A DNA stretch of 64,000 bases from Neurospora tetrasperma FGSC 2508 (GCF_000213175.1 NW_009799102.1:276178-340177); one strand, 5' to 3'; positions 10,815 to 23,442 are shown, counted from the first letter of the stretch. Numbers and translations: made by a program. The notes: generated by a model from the letters alone, not told the origin.

Positions 10815-12798
10815 TATTTGCTACCACGAGGTTATTTCTGTGGGGTTCTTGTTTTATTTTTACCTACCTACCTTCATTCTGCGTCTTCCTTTCGTCCTGT
10901 ATGGGCTGTCGCTGCATATATGCATCCCTTCCCATTTAGTTCCCTGTATGCTAGAGCCTTTTTATGGCGATCTCACAGTTCTTTGGCTTTTTGTCCCCCT
11001 TAATGTCAAGTTTGTTCGTCTCGAAATTTCAAATCGACTGGTCGGTCTCTTTTGAGACCCCCAAAGTTACCCCCGGAGCCATATTTCCATCTCCCGCCTC
11101 CGACGTACCGTAGAAACTCGAGAGATTCAGAATCGAAAATCTCCTATTTGAGCGCTTGGCTTCTGTCCATTCCTCAAAATGATATGACGTTATTTTAACT
11201 TCTTCTATCTTGTAGAGAAGGTGTACTGATTTGTGATCAACATCTTTCCTTTGTTCTTAGTTTTTCGAGTCCATACAGATCGCGTCACTTTAATATAGAT
11301 TTACCGGGTACATAATCTAATGTTTCCGGGCAGGCCCGGTCAGGCCGTTTTCGAAGAAAAGATATGAGAGAGTGTGATACATGGGATTAGATGTAGATCA
11401 AGAGATCTGTTCGTTCAGCTATCTGATGATGTTGCTAATAGAAGAGGAAAGGTTCTCGTTGACTGCTGTTGCCCAGGGTATCACCTTCCTCGATGCGGGA
11501 AGTTCCTTATCAATGCTCCCATCGGGGAAAAAAACAAATTGTCGTCGATTATCGTACATGGATGCTCAACCGATGCTCTCCTCCGCCTTCTTGCGCCTGT
11601 TGACACGACGCCAAGTGGCCTTTTACGCGTCAACCAACTTCTTGGGCCATGCGAAGCCCTCTCCAGCATCATACGTGAACAGGCAAAAACCATTCTTCTT
11701 TATCTTCTGGAAGAAACCTCCGTTAATCGATGGCCACGCCAAGCGAAATTCCTATTGCAAGATCAAGATCAAGGTGGAACCGAAATTGAGAACGTTCGCG
11801 TCAACTTTGGATACTCAGCAATCATGATTGACAGACTTTTCCTTGACTGGTACGTAAAAAGGATGAAGGGGAGAAAGCGAAGTGAGGTTGGTCAGATGAT
11901 GGACATCAGAACTGTTAGTGCAAGCGCTTAAGATGCGCTGAAAGGCCGCCTGAAGAAACTCGGCAAATCGAACCGCAACAGGGAAGGCTTCAGCTGTACG
12001 AGGAACGGGGAAAGCGGGGATCAGCGGGCCACGGCTCGGCACCGGCTGGAATCGCTACTTCTATTGGAGACGTTTGGAGTCAAAGTGGGGATTTGGTCCG
12101 AGGTAGCTCCACCGGGAAGCATGGCGAGCATGGCCCTCGCCTGTCACCGAACAGTGATCAATCAGCCCTGCAAGGGTCCGGCCGTGATGGCTTCCTTGCA
12201 TTTGACCATCGTTGCAACGGTTGCCGTTCACTCAATCATGGTGCACGGACTATCATCTCCGATTTCAAGAGCCCAATCATGTCAGATGCCGGAGACATGT
12301 CCGATGCCCGGGGTTTGCTAGGTATCCGTTCGTCCATCCAGTCCATCATCGATTTCGGCTTCTCCCATTGCCCTTTTTTTCATTTTTCTTCTCGTCCGGC
12401 TACAGAACCCCGAAGAAGAAGACCTTCGTGATTCCCGTTTCGTGCCAATTTCCAAGCTACCCAATATTCCATCCCCTGGTTGCCAAGTGGAGTGACCGAA
12501 TCCCTCAATCTCCAGCTTTGACGAACCGCATCTCTCATCGAGACCAAGAACGAGACATCGACTGGGGCCCACGGCATATCTGTCGATGGATTGGTCCTTT
12601 AGGGACTGTATATTTCTCTAGTTCAGTTTTTGTTCTCCGTCCACGGTCGGCATTTGAGAAACGGACTTTTTTTCCCTTTTGTTCTTCAACACGAACAAGA
12701 TAGATATATAGGATTCATCACTCAGACCATTCCCTTCTCCCTTTACCATCCATTCACACACACAACACACAACACAAACAAACAAACAACCCACAACC
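10815..12798. other. Intergenic; possible unrecognised open frame at 11374-11931
   Basis: Two overlapping plus-strand frames are open in 11374-11931 (185 and 148 codons). The longer reads like protein in places (RLLAPVDTTPSGLLRVNQLL, ETSVNRWPRQAKFL) but has no recognisable domain and no clear start context, so it is not called as a gene. The stretch 12100-12798 is probably promoter and leader of the small gene that starts at 12799. Confidence 0.35.
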
Positions 12799-13206
12799 AT
12801 GTGCCGCCATATCGTTTTCTCAGGCACGTGCCCCCACTGCACCGAGCACTTTGTCTGGGAAGACCTCTCCCAAGAGCTCTCGTGTCTCGAAGCCAAGAAC
12901 ACGGGCGTTTTTGGCCAATGCGCCTTTGGCGTGCAAATCGAGGAGCACGAATTCGACCAAGAATGCGAGCCCTGCGCCGCCGAGAACGAGCGGGATGAAG
13001 GGTACGGCGCTGCTGAAGGTATAGATAATGAGCTTGTTGTCCCTCCACTAGGACCAGGAGGGGAGTTCATTATACCCGATCCCACCATGAAACATTTATT
13101 GGCGGGACAGAAACACGCTGACGCTGGCGGACAACAAGAACAAGAAGAAGAAGATGGCGGCGGCGGCAGCGGCAAGAGCAAGACAAAGAAGCAGAGGGTT
13201 GTGTGA
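12799..13206 (+). CDS. Small Cys-rich protein, unknown function
   Basis: A single-exon frame of 135 residues with a good start context (CACAACC before the ATG). The N-terminal half is Cys/His rich: MCRHIVFSGTCPHC, then C at LSCLEAKN and GQCAFG, then DQECEPCAAE. This could bind a metal ion, but no known zinc-finger class fits. The C-terminal third is disordered, rich in Glu, Gln and Gly, and ends in a basic patch (KSKTKKQRVV) that could act as a nuclear signal. It has no signal peptide. Fungal genomes contain many short proteins with an MCR-H-x-C-x2-C style opening and no assigned role; this one is placed there only by appearance. Confidence 0.6.
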   Translation: MCRHIVFSGTCPHCTEHFVWEDLSQELSCLEAKNTGVFGQCAFGVQIEEHEFDQECEPCAAENERDEGYGAAEGIDNELVVPPLGPGGEFIIPDPTMKHLLAGQKHADAGGQQEQEEEDGGGGSGKSKTKKQRVV

Positions 13207-16154
13207 GTGAGCGCAGTGCAGTTCAGTGCAGTGCAGTGCCAGTGCCTGAGTAGAGCGGGGAAAATGATATTGGATGAGATCATGAAGGGGCCCCGCTCTC
13301 AGACACTCCCCTCTGTCTCTCTCTTTTTTTTTTTTTTTTTTTTCTTCTTTTCATCAATGTATTATGACGAGATGTGGTGACGCGACGAAAAGCACAAGCA
13401 CGACGAAAAGCTTGCGCCAAAGGGTTGAACAGCAATGAAGCGTCGTACCTTCCAACAAAAGAAACTCTGAAAGGTCGTTACATAGCCCGATTCGGATCGA
13501 GAAAAATGTTCGCAGCGTTCCGAATTCGGTGGATGTCGCCGGCGGATGTCACAAACCCCATCCCATCAAATCAGCACACCATCACATAATACATCATCCG
13601 TCAACGGCCGCGCATTCGGTACAGTTTGAATTTCCAGGATTTGCGCCAATTCGCACCCTCGCATCCGCTAGCCGATGATTATCAGATCGACTGATCGATA
13701 ACATATTCACAACATCTAATTACCCGGTGCCGGCATCACTTGCGACACCCGAGGATGAAACATTCATTCGGCATTCCAGTATCATGAGTTTACCCCATCA
13801 ACAAACATCAACAACCGGAACTTTTGTTTCGCAGGCCGCAGTCACTCGGTCCATCAACCCGTCCATCATACAAAACAGCACCGACCGGCGGATAGATGAC
13901 CATGTGCATGCGCCAACACCACGAAAGCATTCACTCGCCCTTTTACGAGTAGTCGGCAATCGCTAGTTCAATGGCGTCTGGATGGAAGATTTGTCATTGG
14001 CAGGCTCCAAGCTTTGGTCTATCTCGACCTGACCCAGCCCGATGTTTGGCCTCTTTAGCAAAGCAGGCCGAAAGGAAGGAAAGGGAAACACGCACAAACA
14101 CGTTAATTTGAAGCACGATCATCACCGTTTATAGCATCAACAGACGCAACGAACGGCATCAGACGACGAAACGCAAAGGAGGAATAGAAATCGCTCGCAT
14201 CACACGAAGGAGAGAAAAGAAATACGGATCGGATCGGTTGGGTTGGGTTGGCATTGTCGGGGCCGTTTTGTGAATCCATGATATATGTCGACCGTCACCA
14301 GACGTCCAACGAAATCAACCGTTTCATGACTCCACATACGTACAACATGTCGAGTCTCGCGATCGAACTCGCAAAGTATATACAGGGTCATGGATGTGAT
14401 AAGAATGAGAGGAAGCCGGTGCGACAGGATCAACAGAATTGAGACGGAGGAAGAGGTTCAGAAAGAGCGAATGACTATGCCTGCTCCAAAGCAAGGCAGC
14501 AGCACAGGAACGACAGGGTTGAAATGAACCCAACGCCAGTGTCAGAAGGAGGATCAGACAGAAGTATTTGAATACCTCCACACTGGTTGTTTAGGGTTTG
14601 GATAAGGGTTGGGGTGTAGAACATTGGAAAGTTGGGATGGATGGGATAGATGAGGCGAAGAAAGGGTGTTAAACTGTGGGATCTATGCGATATACATCCA
14701 TGGAGGATTCTGGTGCGTGTGGTCACCAAGGGAGCGGGCGGCGGATGCGCATGTTTTTAGCAACGTTTTCGGTTGTAAAATGATACCCCATCTTAGATTA
14801 TTAGTAGGTACCTATGTATAGACTGCACAAACTACCTCCGTAGAGACTGTTCTCGTCGAAATCGTGTATTATCTTTAGCTAAAGTTTTGGCTGTGGCTTT
14901 AAATCCCATCGATGTGGGTGGGCTGTCATCGCATCTATGAACCCCGTCTGGTCCCATTCGTTCGCTTGCTCTTTGAAGCTTCACATGGGAATTATCCATT
15001 GACATTCCTTTTTCCCTCTTGATATGGGTTCGTTGTTCAAAATCCAATTCGGTCGGTCCTGCCTGGGCACTTCGAAATTGCCCCTCAAGCCATCTTTCCA
15101 TCTTTCGCTTCTATGAGATCTTCTACGAGGCGGATAAAGCCTGGTGGATTACCCAATGTTATACGGTTGAACGGGCCAATTTCCGCGCCAGCTATCACCA
15201 GGTGAGATCACTGGTGAGGTAGGTTGTAATGTGCCCAGTGAGTTCTGTACAGTGAACAGAGGAGCGACAAGAGAGGAGAGTAAAAGTTGAGCCTGCCGTG
15301 GAGTCTACCTCTACCTACGGACGAAAATGAGGAGGTTTGAAAGTGGCCGTCTAGGTACCTAGACTCTGTGCTATCATAGATGTTACAGGTCCCCACCGGC
15401 TGTATCACAGCTTCAAATAACATAGAGGTAGCATAAGGACCAGTGGTCCTCCGTGATACAAGGACCTACTTGATCCTGCCTACGTACGTAGGTACCTATA
15501 TTGCCCAGATACTCGGATTCTGTACCAGCTTATTTACTACGGGGAAGTGTGACCAAGGTCCGAGTATACTCGGCTCTTTTGCGAGTATCAACCCCGCTGT
15601 CTTGACTCTGTGTCATCGTAGACGTTACGGGTCTAGACCGCCATGGAATTGACCAATGGCTCGATTTGTTGGATCAGAACTCATTGACACATCCTCAGAG
15701 TGGGATGTAGAGGTAGATACACCCTGTAATGAGCACATACATGTGTGTAAGAGGTGATCGCACATGTCTCTATTGTACGATGACACTGTTTCTCGGTTAT
15801 GGCGTCGGTGATACCTTCTACCGATCTAGGGGTTTGTACTTAGATTGCACGTATAGGTAGACATGGCGAGGAACAATGAGGCCAATATTGGTAGAGGTAG
15901 GAGGAACGGCGGCTGCGAGTGTCCCCATCATTTGTCGGCACGTCAATACATTGACAAGATTTGAGCACAATGGATCATAAGTTACACGAGGGAGAGGGGG
16001 GGGGACTTAGCACTGATGTCCGCAACATGAATATAAATTGCCCAAGTGTCCTGCTTTTCCGTAGCAGATCAATGTGAAAGCCTCAGTCCATTTCCTCCAT
16101 AAATACCTACTTTGCCTACCCATTCTTAAGTTTCAACTGCGTCCTTTTAGCAAT
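13207..16154. other. Intergenic spacer, no gene recognised
   Basis: A T-tract of about 20 bases lies at 13325-13343. The stretch near 14230 has a GGTTGGGTTGGG run, and 15479-15492 is a perfect 14-base palindrome (CCTACGTACGTAGG). A motif near 15361-15390 (GACTCTGTG..ATAGATGTTAC) is partly repeated at 15604-15633. Short open frames on both strands lack family resemblance. Confidence 0.5.
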
Positions 16155-19102
16155 ATGCCTACCAGACTCACAACGCCACGTGCATTGAACGGGGTCGAGC
16201 CCGCAAAAAATCGACCGCAGGGATCCAAACAAGACAACGATAATGCCGCCCCAACTTCAACCGTCCCCGGCGCCGTTCCAGCCAACAAAAAGGTCCCCAC
16301 CGGCCTGCCTACCTCTACCAAGAACAAGCCGTCTCCGTCCAACGGTGACTTTGCGCCTCCGTTCAGTGCTACCGTCATCGGAAGCTCCAACGCCCTGTCG
16401 AGCAAGGACCGCGGAATCAGCGGCGCCAAAAAGAACCAGAGCAGCAGAAACCGTCTTTGATGTTGATAATCGTAAGAAGGTGAATGCCAGGGACTTTGGT
16501 CCCGGTGGGAAGTACAGATGTGAGTATTCACTACCTACTTTCAATGTAGGTAATGTTGCCGAGTGTCTGTCTGCTGAAGCCGTTTCTCTGTTATGTGGTG
16601 TAGCCATCGTCAAGCTCTTCCTGGTGTACCAGGACCCAAGCACCAAGAGCCCAAGAACCCTGATCGCGACGGGCTGGCTCATCGCTCCTGACCTGATTGT
16701 TACCGCGGGCCATTGTGTCTTTGACTGGGGGCACTATCTTAATCAGGTCGTGGAGATCAAGGCGTACATAGGGTACAACGGCCGCGCTTCCATTGGTATG
16801 TATTATCGTTCCTCACTATAAGTAGTTAGGTAGGTATGGCTGACACACACACACCGGGGCAGGTTCTCCTAGTGTCCAGTTCCGCAAAGGCGTCAAGGTC
16901 GCGACTACGTCGGAGTGGATGAAGTTTGGAGAGTCTCACCACGACGTCTCCTTTATCAAGGTAAACAAGCCGTTTGATGGGATCAAGCCGATCAAATACG
17001 TGGACACACCGCTGGTCGGGAACATGGAGCTCGGAGTCGTGGGATATCCGGGGTAAGTGCTTACCTACTCTCTGTCAACCCTACCTGCACCTATCTAGGA
17101 ACTCACCTCCTCTGCCATGTCATGATATTCAGACAGGAAGGGGAAGGTCTCTTTGCGAGCCATGGCTAGACTAACCATGACTACAGAGATCTGGACAAAG
17201 GCGAACACATGTACGAGTGTTTCATGAAGGTCAAGTTTGACGTTGTCAAAGCCAAGTTGTTGCTTGAGTACAAGATTGGTACGCATCCTCGTTTTGATAT
17301 CCTATCTAGACGGACATGTTAGCTGATATTCGATTCTAACCTGATGCTCAGATACCTACGGTGGTAATTCTGGTGCGCCTGTCATCCGAAGCAGCGACGG
17401 TGTCTCCATTGGCGTCCACGTCATGGGCGGTAAGATCAACCAGGCCACTCTGATCGGCAAGATGGGCAACATCTTTGCGCCCTTCATCCAGGCCCTGGCC
17501 ATGTCGGAGAAGAAGATGCCCAAGGGGCCACGACAGGTCTCATGGCTGCAGATGACGGCCCAGCCCAGCGAGGCGGGCGATGACGAGGCGTTCGAGGCCG
17601 ACCTGAGCGTCGAGGCAGTTAACTACGACGAAAGCAGCGAGGCCGAATCCGGAGAACAGCCCGATCCCTCGTCGGAGGCCTACCAGTTGAAGCAGATCAT
17701 GACCCGGGGCAAATCCTTCAGCCAGACCTTCAGCGAGCGCGTCTCCGACGTGGGGTTGCCCGCCTCTTTGGGTCTGTCCGGAAAGCTAGCTGCCATCTAT
17801 GCCCACGCTTTCTGCCACTCCATGCACGCTCGGAACTCCAAGACCAAGCGTACCTCTACCCTGCGAGAGGGGGCCGTTGGAGAAGCCGACACGGAAGCGT
17901 CGTCCGAATCGCTGGATCCCGGCTCTCTGGGTCGCGCAGTGCTGTGTGAGGCCGCGTTAGACACGCTCTTCTCGCTTGACAAAGCTACGATTAAGCGGCT
18001 GAAGGTCTGGGACCTGATGGCGAAGCACGCGATCGGGACCAGCCCGCGCGTTGAGGGCTTCTGGAACTACAAAATCCAGGGCGGCACCATTGGCGCGCAG
18101 CTGGCCACCGCGGCCATCAGCAGCGCCGCAGGGGCTCTCATCTCAGGCGTCAGTGGCCTGGTAAAGAAGTCGTTGGACAAGGGCGGTGCCAACCGGAAGC
18201 CCGGAGAGGCGGGTGAAGAGAACACTGAAGACCAGGAAGGTGGCGACCAGGAAGGTGGTGACCAGTCAGCACAAGGAGGGGAGGCTGGCATCAACGCTGA
18301 TCCCAACGAAGGTGGGGTCCTGCCAACGACTACCACAGGTAAACCACCGAATGGCAACGGGACCGCCACCGACAACATGCCCAAGGTCAAGACGAGCATG
18401 AACGCCTTCATCCAGAAGCTACTGCAGCAGTCCGCCAAGGCCGGCTCGGCGGATAAGCGTCTCCTATCGCTGCTGCAAGAGTGCGCTGAGACCGAATCGC
18501 TAGCCGAGAGCATGCCCAAGCTTGTCGAGTCAGTAGCGCCTTCTAAGGGCGGTGATGATGGCCAGAAGCCCGACGAGAGCGCCGAGGCTGATGATGAAGC
18601 CGGGGAGGCTGACGAAGCTGAGGAGGACATGGAAGCGGCGGCCGAGGCAAATAAAGTACACCAAGGCCTCAAGGCGCGCCTGATCCTGGGCGATGCGGCA
18701 CTCGAGACACTTGTGGAGCTGACGACGACGGAGTCGTTCGAGTCGGTGGATTCAACGAACACTGAAGGCTTCTGGGGTAAACTTTGGCACGGCATCAAGT
18801 CGGTTGGAAAGGGCGCTCTCAAGGCCATTCCCGGCGTCATTGTGTCGGCGGCCGGGGGTGTGCTCATGAAGAAGATTACTGAGGCTAGTGAGGCCGTCGA
18901 TAATGGCAACACGGATCCCAATCCAGATGGCAAGTCGGGCAGTGATGGGAACTCGGGCGAGACGGGTGGCGAAGCCGGTAATAATGACGAGGCCGGCGAT
19001 GGTGATGAGGCTGGCAATGATGACAAGGCCGGAGAGGATCCGGAGCATGAGGCCATGGAGAGCTTCGAAGATTGGGTGAAAGGTCAGTCAAAGCAGACGT
19101 AA
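16155..19102 (+). CDS. Trypsin/V8-like serine protease with acidic, amphipathic tail
   Basis: Exons: a first exon ending at 16519, then 16604-16795, 16863-17052, 17187-17278 and 17352-19102. The protease domain shows the full chymotrypsin-fold triad: His in TAGHC, Asp in HHDVSFIK, Ser in YGGNSGAP; the ATGWLIAPD and GNSGAP spacing recalls V8-type glutamyl endopeptidases. The last exon adds about 550 residues after the protease. Acidic Glu/Asp/Gly/Asn-rich linkers alternate with two related amphipathic Gly/Ala/Lys segments, each opening with EGFW (nt 18053-18174 and 18764-18880) and each preceded by an [E/D]AAL[E/D]TL helix. No signal peptide is visible, so it may act inside the cell. The N-terminal model is unresolved: the stretch from the ATG at 16155 is in a different frame from the protease part of the same exon, so a short intron or another start (such as 16243) is needed. 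The function of the tail is unknown. Confidence 0.75.
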
Positions 19103-21147
19103 GTGTCACTTGGGGGGAAACAGAATGGTCATTTGACCGAGTGTAATCTTGATGTTAGCCGTAGTGTATTCATCTTTTCTCAGTGCCGCCTCACTACTTG
19201 ACATGATGCCTCCGTCCGAGCGATAAATCCAAGGTGTTGTATGTTCTTGATTTGGGGTGTTTTTGCTTTGGGGTTCTTTCTGGTCGCTGGACCAGACCTT
19301 ATCTTATCGGCTTCGCTCACCGGCAGGCAGAGGCAGGTTGGAGACATTTGAGAATGAACTGATCGAACGGGAAGAAGTTCACGAGAATCAAAAAGAAAGT
19401 TCGACGTTTTGGGACTGTTACCCATCGCAACTCTGTCTTCCTTCTGGTCGCACGCTTCATGGCAGCACGGCGATGTTCAACAACGGCGAAGTGAAGGGGA
19501 CGCCGGCGGAGGTGAGGTGAAGATGGTGAGAATGTCGGGGCCTCTCACGTGCCTCTGACGCACAGACCATTCCTCTGCCTGCCGCCAAAACAAGCGAGGT
19601 ATGAATGGACATCGCCAAATGCAAATCCCCATGGACCAAACAACAACCGGCCGCGGCGAACAAGTAAATGAACACGGCAATTCCTTTCTCTGCGTGAGTC
19701 ACTTGAATTGATTCGTCATTGAAAGTCTTTATTTAACATTTTTGAAACAGCAGAATGGAAGCGCCCGGCTGCCGGCCTCTCCATCTCTCCTTGGGCTTGT
19801 CGGGTTGTCGTCATTGGGCTTTCAGAGCCTCCAGGTCATTCATCCACTGGCTGTCAGGGCTCCAGCGGGTAGTGGCCCCACTTTCCACTTGGCATCGGCA
19901 GAAGCGCGTCTGTTGGACCCTTGTCAGGTACCAATCACTGGCCGGAGACAGCCCGCGGTTGAAACGCAGGAACGCCTTCCACTTTTGAGTGCCACCTTCT
20001 TTTTTTTCTTCTTCTTTCCTTTTTTTCCACTTCCCGGCACTCATTGCATTTCGGCATCGGAACTAAACACCACGATTAGCTGAGGCCAGATCTGGCGACC
20101 GGCCTCAATTGAAACCCGACACCTGCTCTGCCACAGACTCCAGACCAGAGAGGGTGATGGTGGTGAAGGACATCACGGTGACCCATTGTCAGAGGTGGAC
20201 TACAGGACCGGCACACATTGTTCACCTTGCCGTGAGTATGATGAGCCCTCCCGAGTCCCATCAGGTGGCCTTGTCTCATGAACAGCATGGCCCGGCTGCA
20301 AGCGCGCCAGACATCAAGACGACAGGCTCACATTGATCCATCAACCCAGCCAGTTTTTGATGGGTTGCCTCTCCACCAAGGAAATCCGGGGTCTTCAAGG
20401 ATCGATCCATGACAAAGAACGACTGGCTGCCAGAGTCCGGGCGCTTAGACAACCACCGCGGCTACGGGACGACTACCCCTTGATCAGCCTCCTCCCACTC
20501 CACTGTTCACGCACACAGATTCAAACAAAGGCAATGTGCTTTCAAGAAACAATGGGCCTTCTTCCTATTCTGGGATCCGGTGCGCCTATTGTCATTTGCA
20601 CATCACCTGCTATCCCATCTTTTGGTCCTTCATCCCGACTCCCGACTTATTCAGTGGCCCACCAGCCTCCGGGAGTCCGGGCCAGTCAAGTCACTAGCCT
20701 GCCTGGGTCCGTCTTATTCTCCCGTCCGTCGTCTTATTGACGCACTCTCTTTCTATTGTTCACTCACCTCCTCACCTGTTCGTTTCCCATTCTTCACCTA
20801 TTCATATCTCCAGTATGCAGTCATAGTGGGCAAGCCTTTCTGTTTTGGATACCCTCTTGTTTCCTTTGACTCGCTTTTCTTGTTCCTTTCTCTTGCTCAT
20901 TTGCATTTCCCTTTTTTCCCTTTCCCGGTCTTCGGCTCAGTAATTCCTTCTCGAGAGTGTTCATCCAGCTGGTCTAGACGGGTGAACAGCAATTTTTCGG
21001 TCTTTTTTTTACTAGCAGACATACACTACGCGGTCTCACGGCATTCGCTTTCCTTTTCACTTTTCGACTTTTGCACAATTAGTAGACAACTCCACGATTT
21101 ACTACACCATCTTGCTGGTTCAAGAATAAGAACGATATATCAATACC
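19103..21147. other. Intergenic; upstream region of PRM1
   Basis: About 2 kb without a supported gene. From about 20750 to 21090 the plus strand is rich in T and C, fitting a long leader or promoter for the gene that starts at 21148. Open frames here encode low-complexity or unrecognised products. Confidence 0.5.
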
Positions 21148-23442
21148 ATGGTTTACAACGAAAAGAATGGAGGCGGCATCCCCCCAGTCCCACTCTCTCT
21201 TAATACGGCAACCCCATGGCAAAACGTCAACCTTCACAATGACCAACAGACCGAGCCCCAGCTAAAATCGCACCCCGATACCGATCCCCGAATCACTCCC
21301 TATCTCGGCTTGCGAGCGAGGCTATCACAGCTATGGTTCAACCGGTGGACGATTCTGTTGATTTTGGTCCTGATCCGCGTCATCCTCCTCACAGCAAACC
21401 TCAAGGAAAACCTCGGCGATGCCAAGGCCAAGGCCCTCTCAGCATGCACAAAGGTCGAAGACGTCGGTAGCGCCATGGCGTCCATGCCTTATTACATGTC
21501 CAAGGGCGTCAACGTCATGGCCGCCGGCAGCATGCAAAAGGCGGTCGAAGCAATGGCATCAGTCCTCAAGATGATCCTCACGGGCGTCCAGGCCATCATT
21601 ATGTTTGTCATCAACATGTACATTGGCACCTTTGCCTGTCTGGTGGCAGCCTTCATCCACGGCGGTCTGCACGTGGCGACCGCGGTAGTCGAGGGCGCAA
21701 CCAAGGTGATGAACGACGCCATTTCGTCCATCACCAAGGGTATCACCGACGACATGAAGAGCTTCCAGAGTGCCATCGACAAGGCAAGGGATTTCATCAA
21801 CAGCGGCATTGGCCTCATCAGCAAGGACATTCAACTTCCAACTATCAACATTGACAGCCACATCAGGGACCTCCAGGGAATCAAGATCAATGCCAGCGGC
21901 GTCGTCAATGGCCTGGATGTCCTCGACCAAAAGATCCCGACATTTGACGAAGCCAAAAACCTGACCGAGTCTGCCCTCGCCATCCCCTTCAACCTCGTCA
22001 AGAACAAGATCGATGTCGCCTTTTCCGAGTTCACGATTGAGCCCACCATCTTCCCCACCGCGGAGAAGCAAGCCTTGTCCTTCTGCTCCAACAACTCCTT
22101 CCTCAATGACTTCTTCGAATCCCTGGTCACCCTCGTTTACAAAGCCAAGATTGCCTTTTTGGTCGTCATCATCATCCTCGCCGTACTCGCCATTTTCGTC
22201 ATGGGCTACATTGAATATCGCGACTTCAAGCGCGAAAGGGAGCGGGCCGCCCGAATGGACGCCAACGCCTTCAACTCCCAGGACGCCATCTACATCGCCT
22301 CGCGCCGCTGGACTGCCGACGGCGGCATGAGACTCGCCAAATGGTGGACCAAGGATACAGACAGCAAGAACTACCTCTTGATCAGATGGGCCTTTGCGTA
22401 CGCCACCTCCCTGCCCGCCCTTTTCGTGCTGTCGCTCGCCGTCGCCGGTATCTTGTCCTGCCTCTTCCAGTGGGTGCTTCTCCGGCAGATCGAGAAAAAG
22501 GCACCTGAGCTTGCAGCGCAAGTGGGCGATTTCGCCGGTGACGTGGTCGGGACTCTGAAGCAAGTGAGCAACAACTGGGCCAACAGCTCCAACGCAGTCG
22601 TCGCCAACATGGAATCCGACATCAACAGCGATCTCTTTGGCTGGGTGCGCGAGGCCACAGAATCCGTCAACAACACCCTCACCGTCCTCGACGACCAAAT
22701 TGACCACGCTCTGGTGGCCGTCTTCAACGGCACCGTCCTCCTCGACACCGCCCGCGACGTTGTCGGCTGCCTCATTGGCCGCAAGATCGACGCCGTCCAG
22801 GACGGTCTGACGTGGGTGCACGACCATGCCAAGGTCACCCTCCCGCGGTTCGACGACGACATCTTTTCCGCCGGAGCGGCGCAGAGCATGGGTAGTGACG
22901 GCGACCTCTCGAGCTTCCTGGCCAAGCCCGGCGCAGTCACCACCGACGAGATCAACGAGGCCGTAGGGAAAGTGATCAGGTCGCTGCGCAACGGAGTCAT
23001 CCAAGAAGCTCTGATCGCGCTCGGTCTGCTTCTAACATACGTCATCGTCGTCCTCATCGGCGTCATGGGCGCATTGATAGGATGGGCCACGCCAGGAAAA
23101 ACTCGCGGGGAGGGCGGACAGCAGTTTGGTGGTCGCCCCCCTTCCTTCCATAATCATAATGGCTTCGATCCAGCGCTAGCACCTAGCAATGCCATGGTCG
23201 GTAATCCTGCTAGTCCTCATTATCAGAATGAGAAGTTTGGAGGGGTAGGAGACATGCACGACGTGGCGTCCCCTGCTTATGAAGAGGTGGTTTATGCCGG
23301 GCGCGTGCCGGTCGGAAAGACGAGGGAGCTGATTACGAGGTATCCGAGCCATCAAAGGACGAGCAGTTATCCGACTGTGGAGAGCCCGGACCCGATGCCG
23401 CATGGGGATGAGAAGGTGCCGGGGTATTTTACGCCTATTTAG
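21148..23442 (+). CDS. prm1: Plasma membrane fusion protein PRM1
   Basis: A single exon of 764 residues. PRM1 is a fungal multi-pass glycoprotein that promotes plasma membrane merger during mating and hyphal fusion. Here a conserved N-terminal block (TPYLGLRARLSQLWFNRW) leads into a first membrane segment at about residues 68-86. A NLGDAKAKALSACTKVEDVG stretch follows, then further segments near 140-175, 332-356, 414-447 and 618-648. Two large loops carry many N-glycosylation sequons (NNS, NSS, NNT, NGT), as expected for outward-facing domains. The tail of about 115 residues is polar and probably cytoplasmic. Length and order fit filamentous ascomycete PRM1. The start ATG has a CAATACC context and follows a long pyrimidine-rich leader. 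No neighbouring gene is obviously linked to mating. Confidence 0.93.
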   Translation: MVYNEKNGGGIPPVPLSLNTATPWQNVNLHNDQQTEPQLKSHPDTDPRITPYLGLRARLSQLWFNRWTILLILVLIRVILLTANLKENLGDAKAKALSACTKVEDVGSAMASMPYYMSKGVNVMAAGSMQKAVEAMASVLKMILTGVQAIIMFVINMYIGTFACLVAAFIHGGLHVATAVVEGATKVMNDAISSITKGITDDMKSFQSAIDKARDFINSGIGLISKDIQLPTINIDSHIRDLQGIKINASGVVNGLDVLDQKIPTFDEAKNLTESALAIPFNLVKNKIDVAFSEFTIEPTIFPTAEKQALSFCSNNSFLNDFFESLVTLVYKAKIAFLVVIIILAVLAIFVMGYIEYRDFKRERERAARMDANAFNSQDAIYIASRRWTADGGMRLAKWWTKDTDSKNYLLIRWAFAYATSLPALFVLSLAVAGILSCLFQWVLLRQIEKKAPELAAQVGDFAGDVVGTLKQVSNNWANSSNAVVANMESDINSDLFGWVREATESVNNTLTVLDDQIDHALVAVFNGTVLLDTARDVVGCLIGRKIDAVQDGLTWVHDHAKVTLPRFDDDIFSAGAAQSMGSDGDLSSFLAKPGAVTTDEINEAVGKVIRSLRNGVIQEALIALGLLLTYVIVVLIGVMGALIGWATPGKTRGEGGQQFGGRPPSFHNHNGFDPALAPSNAMVGNPASPHYQNEKFGGVGDMHDVASPAYEEVVYAGRVPVGKTRELITRYPSHQRTSSYPTVESPDPMPHGDEKVPGYFTPI

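Noticed and set aside
18067-19056. 329-codon minus-strand frame
   Set aside because: Antisense to the acidic protease tail; Ser/Pro/Ala-rich composition follows from the sense codons.
20333-21203. Plus-strand frames just before PRM1
   Set aside because: Out of frame with PRM1, pyrimidine-rich and without domains; probably leader sequence.
21559-23090. Long minus-strand open frames opposite PRM1
   Set aside because: They mirror the codon pattern of the PRM1 frame and have no domain; antisense shadows.
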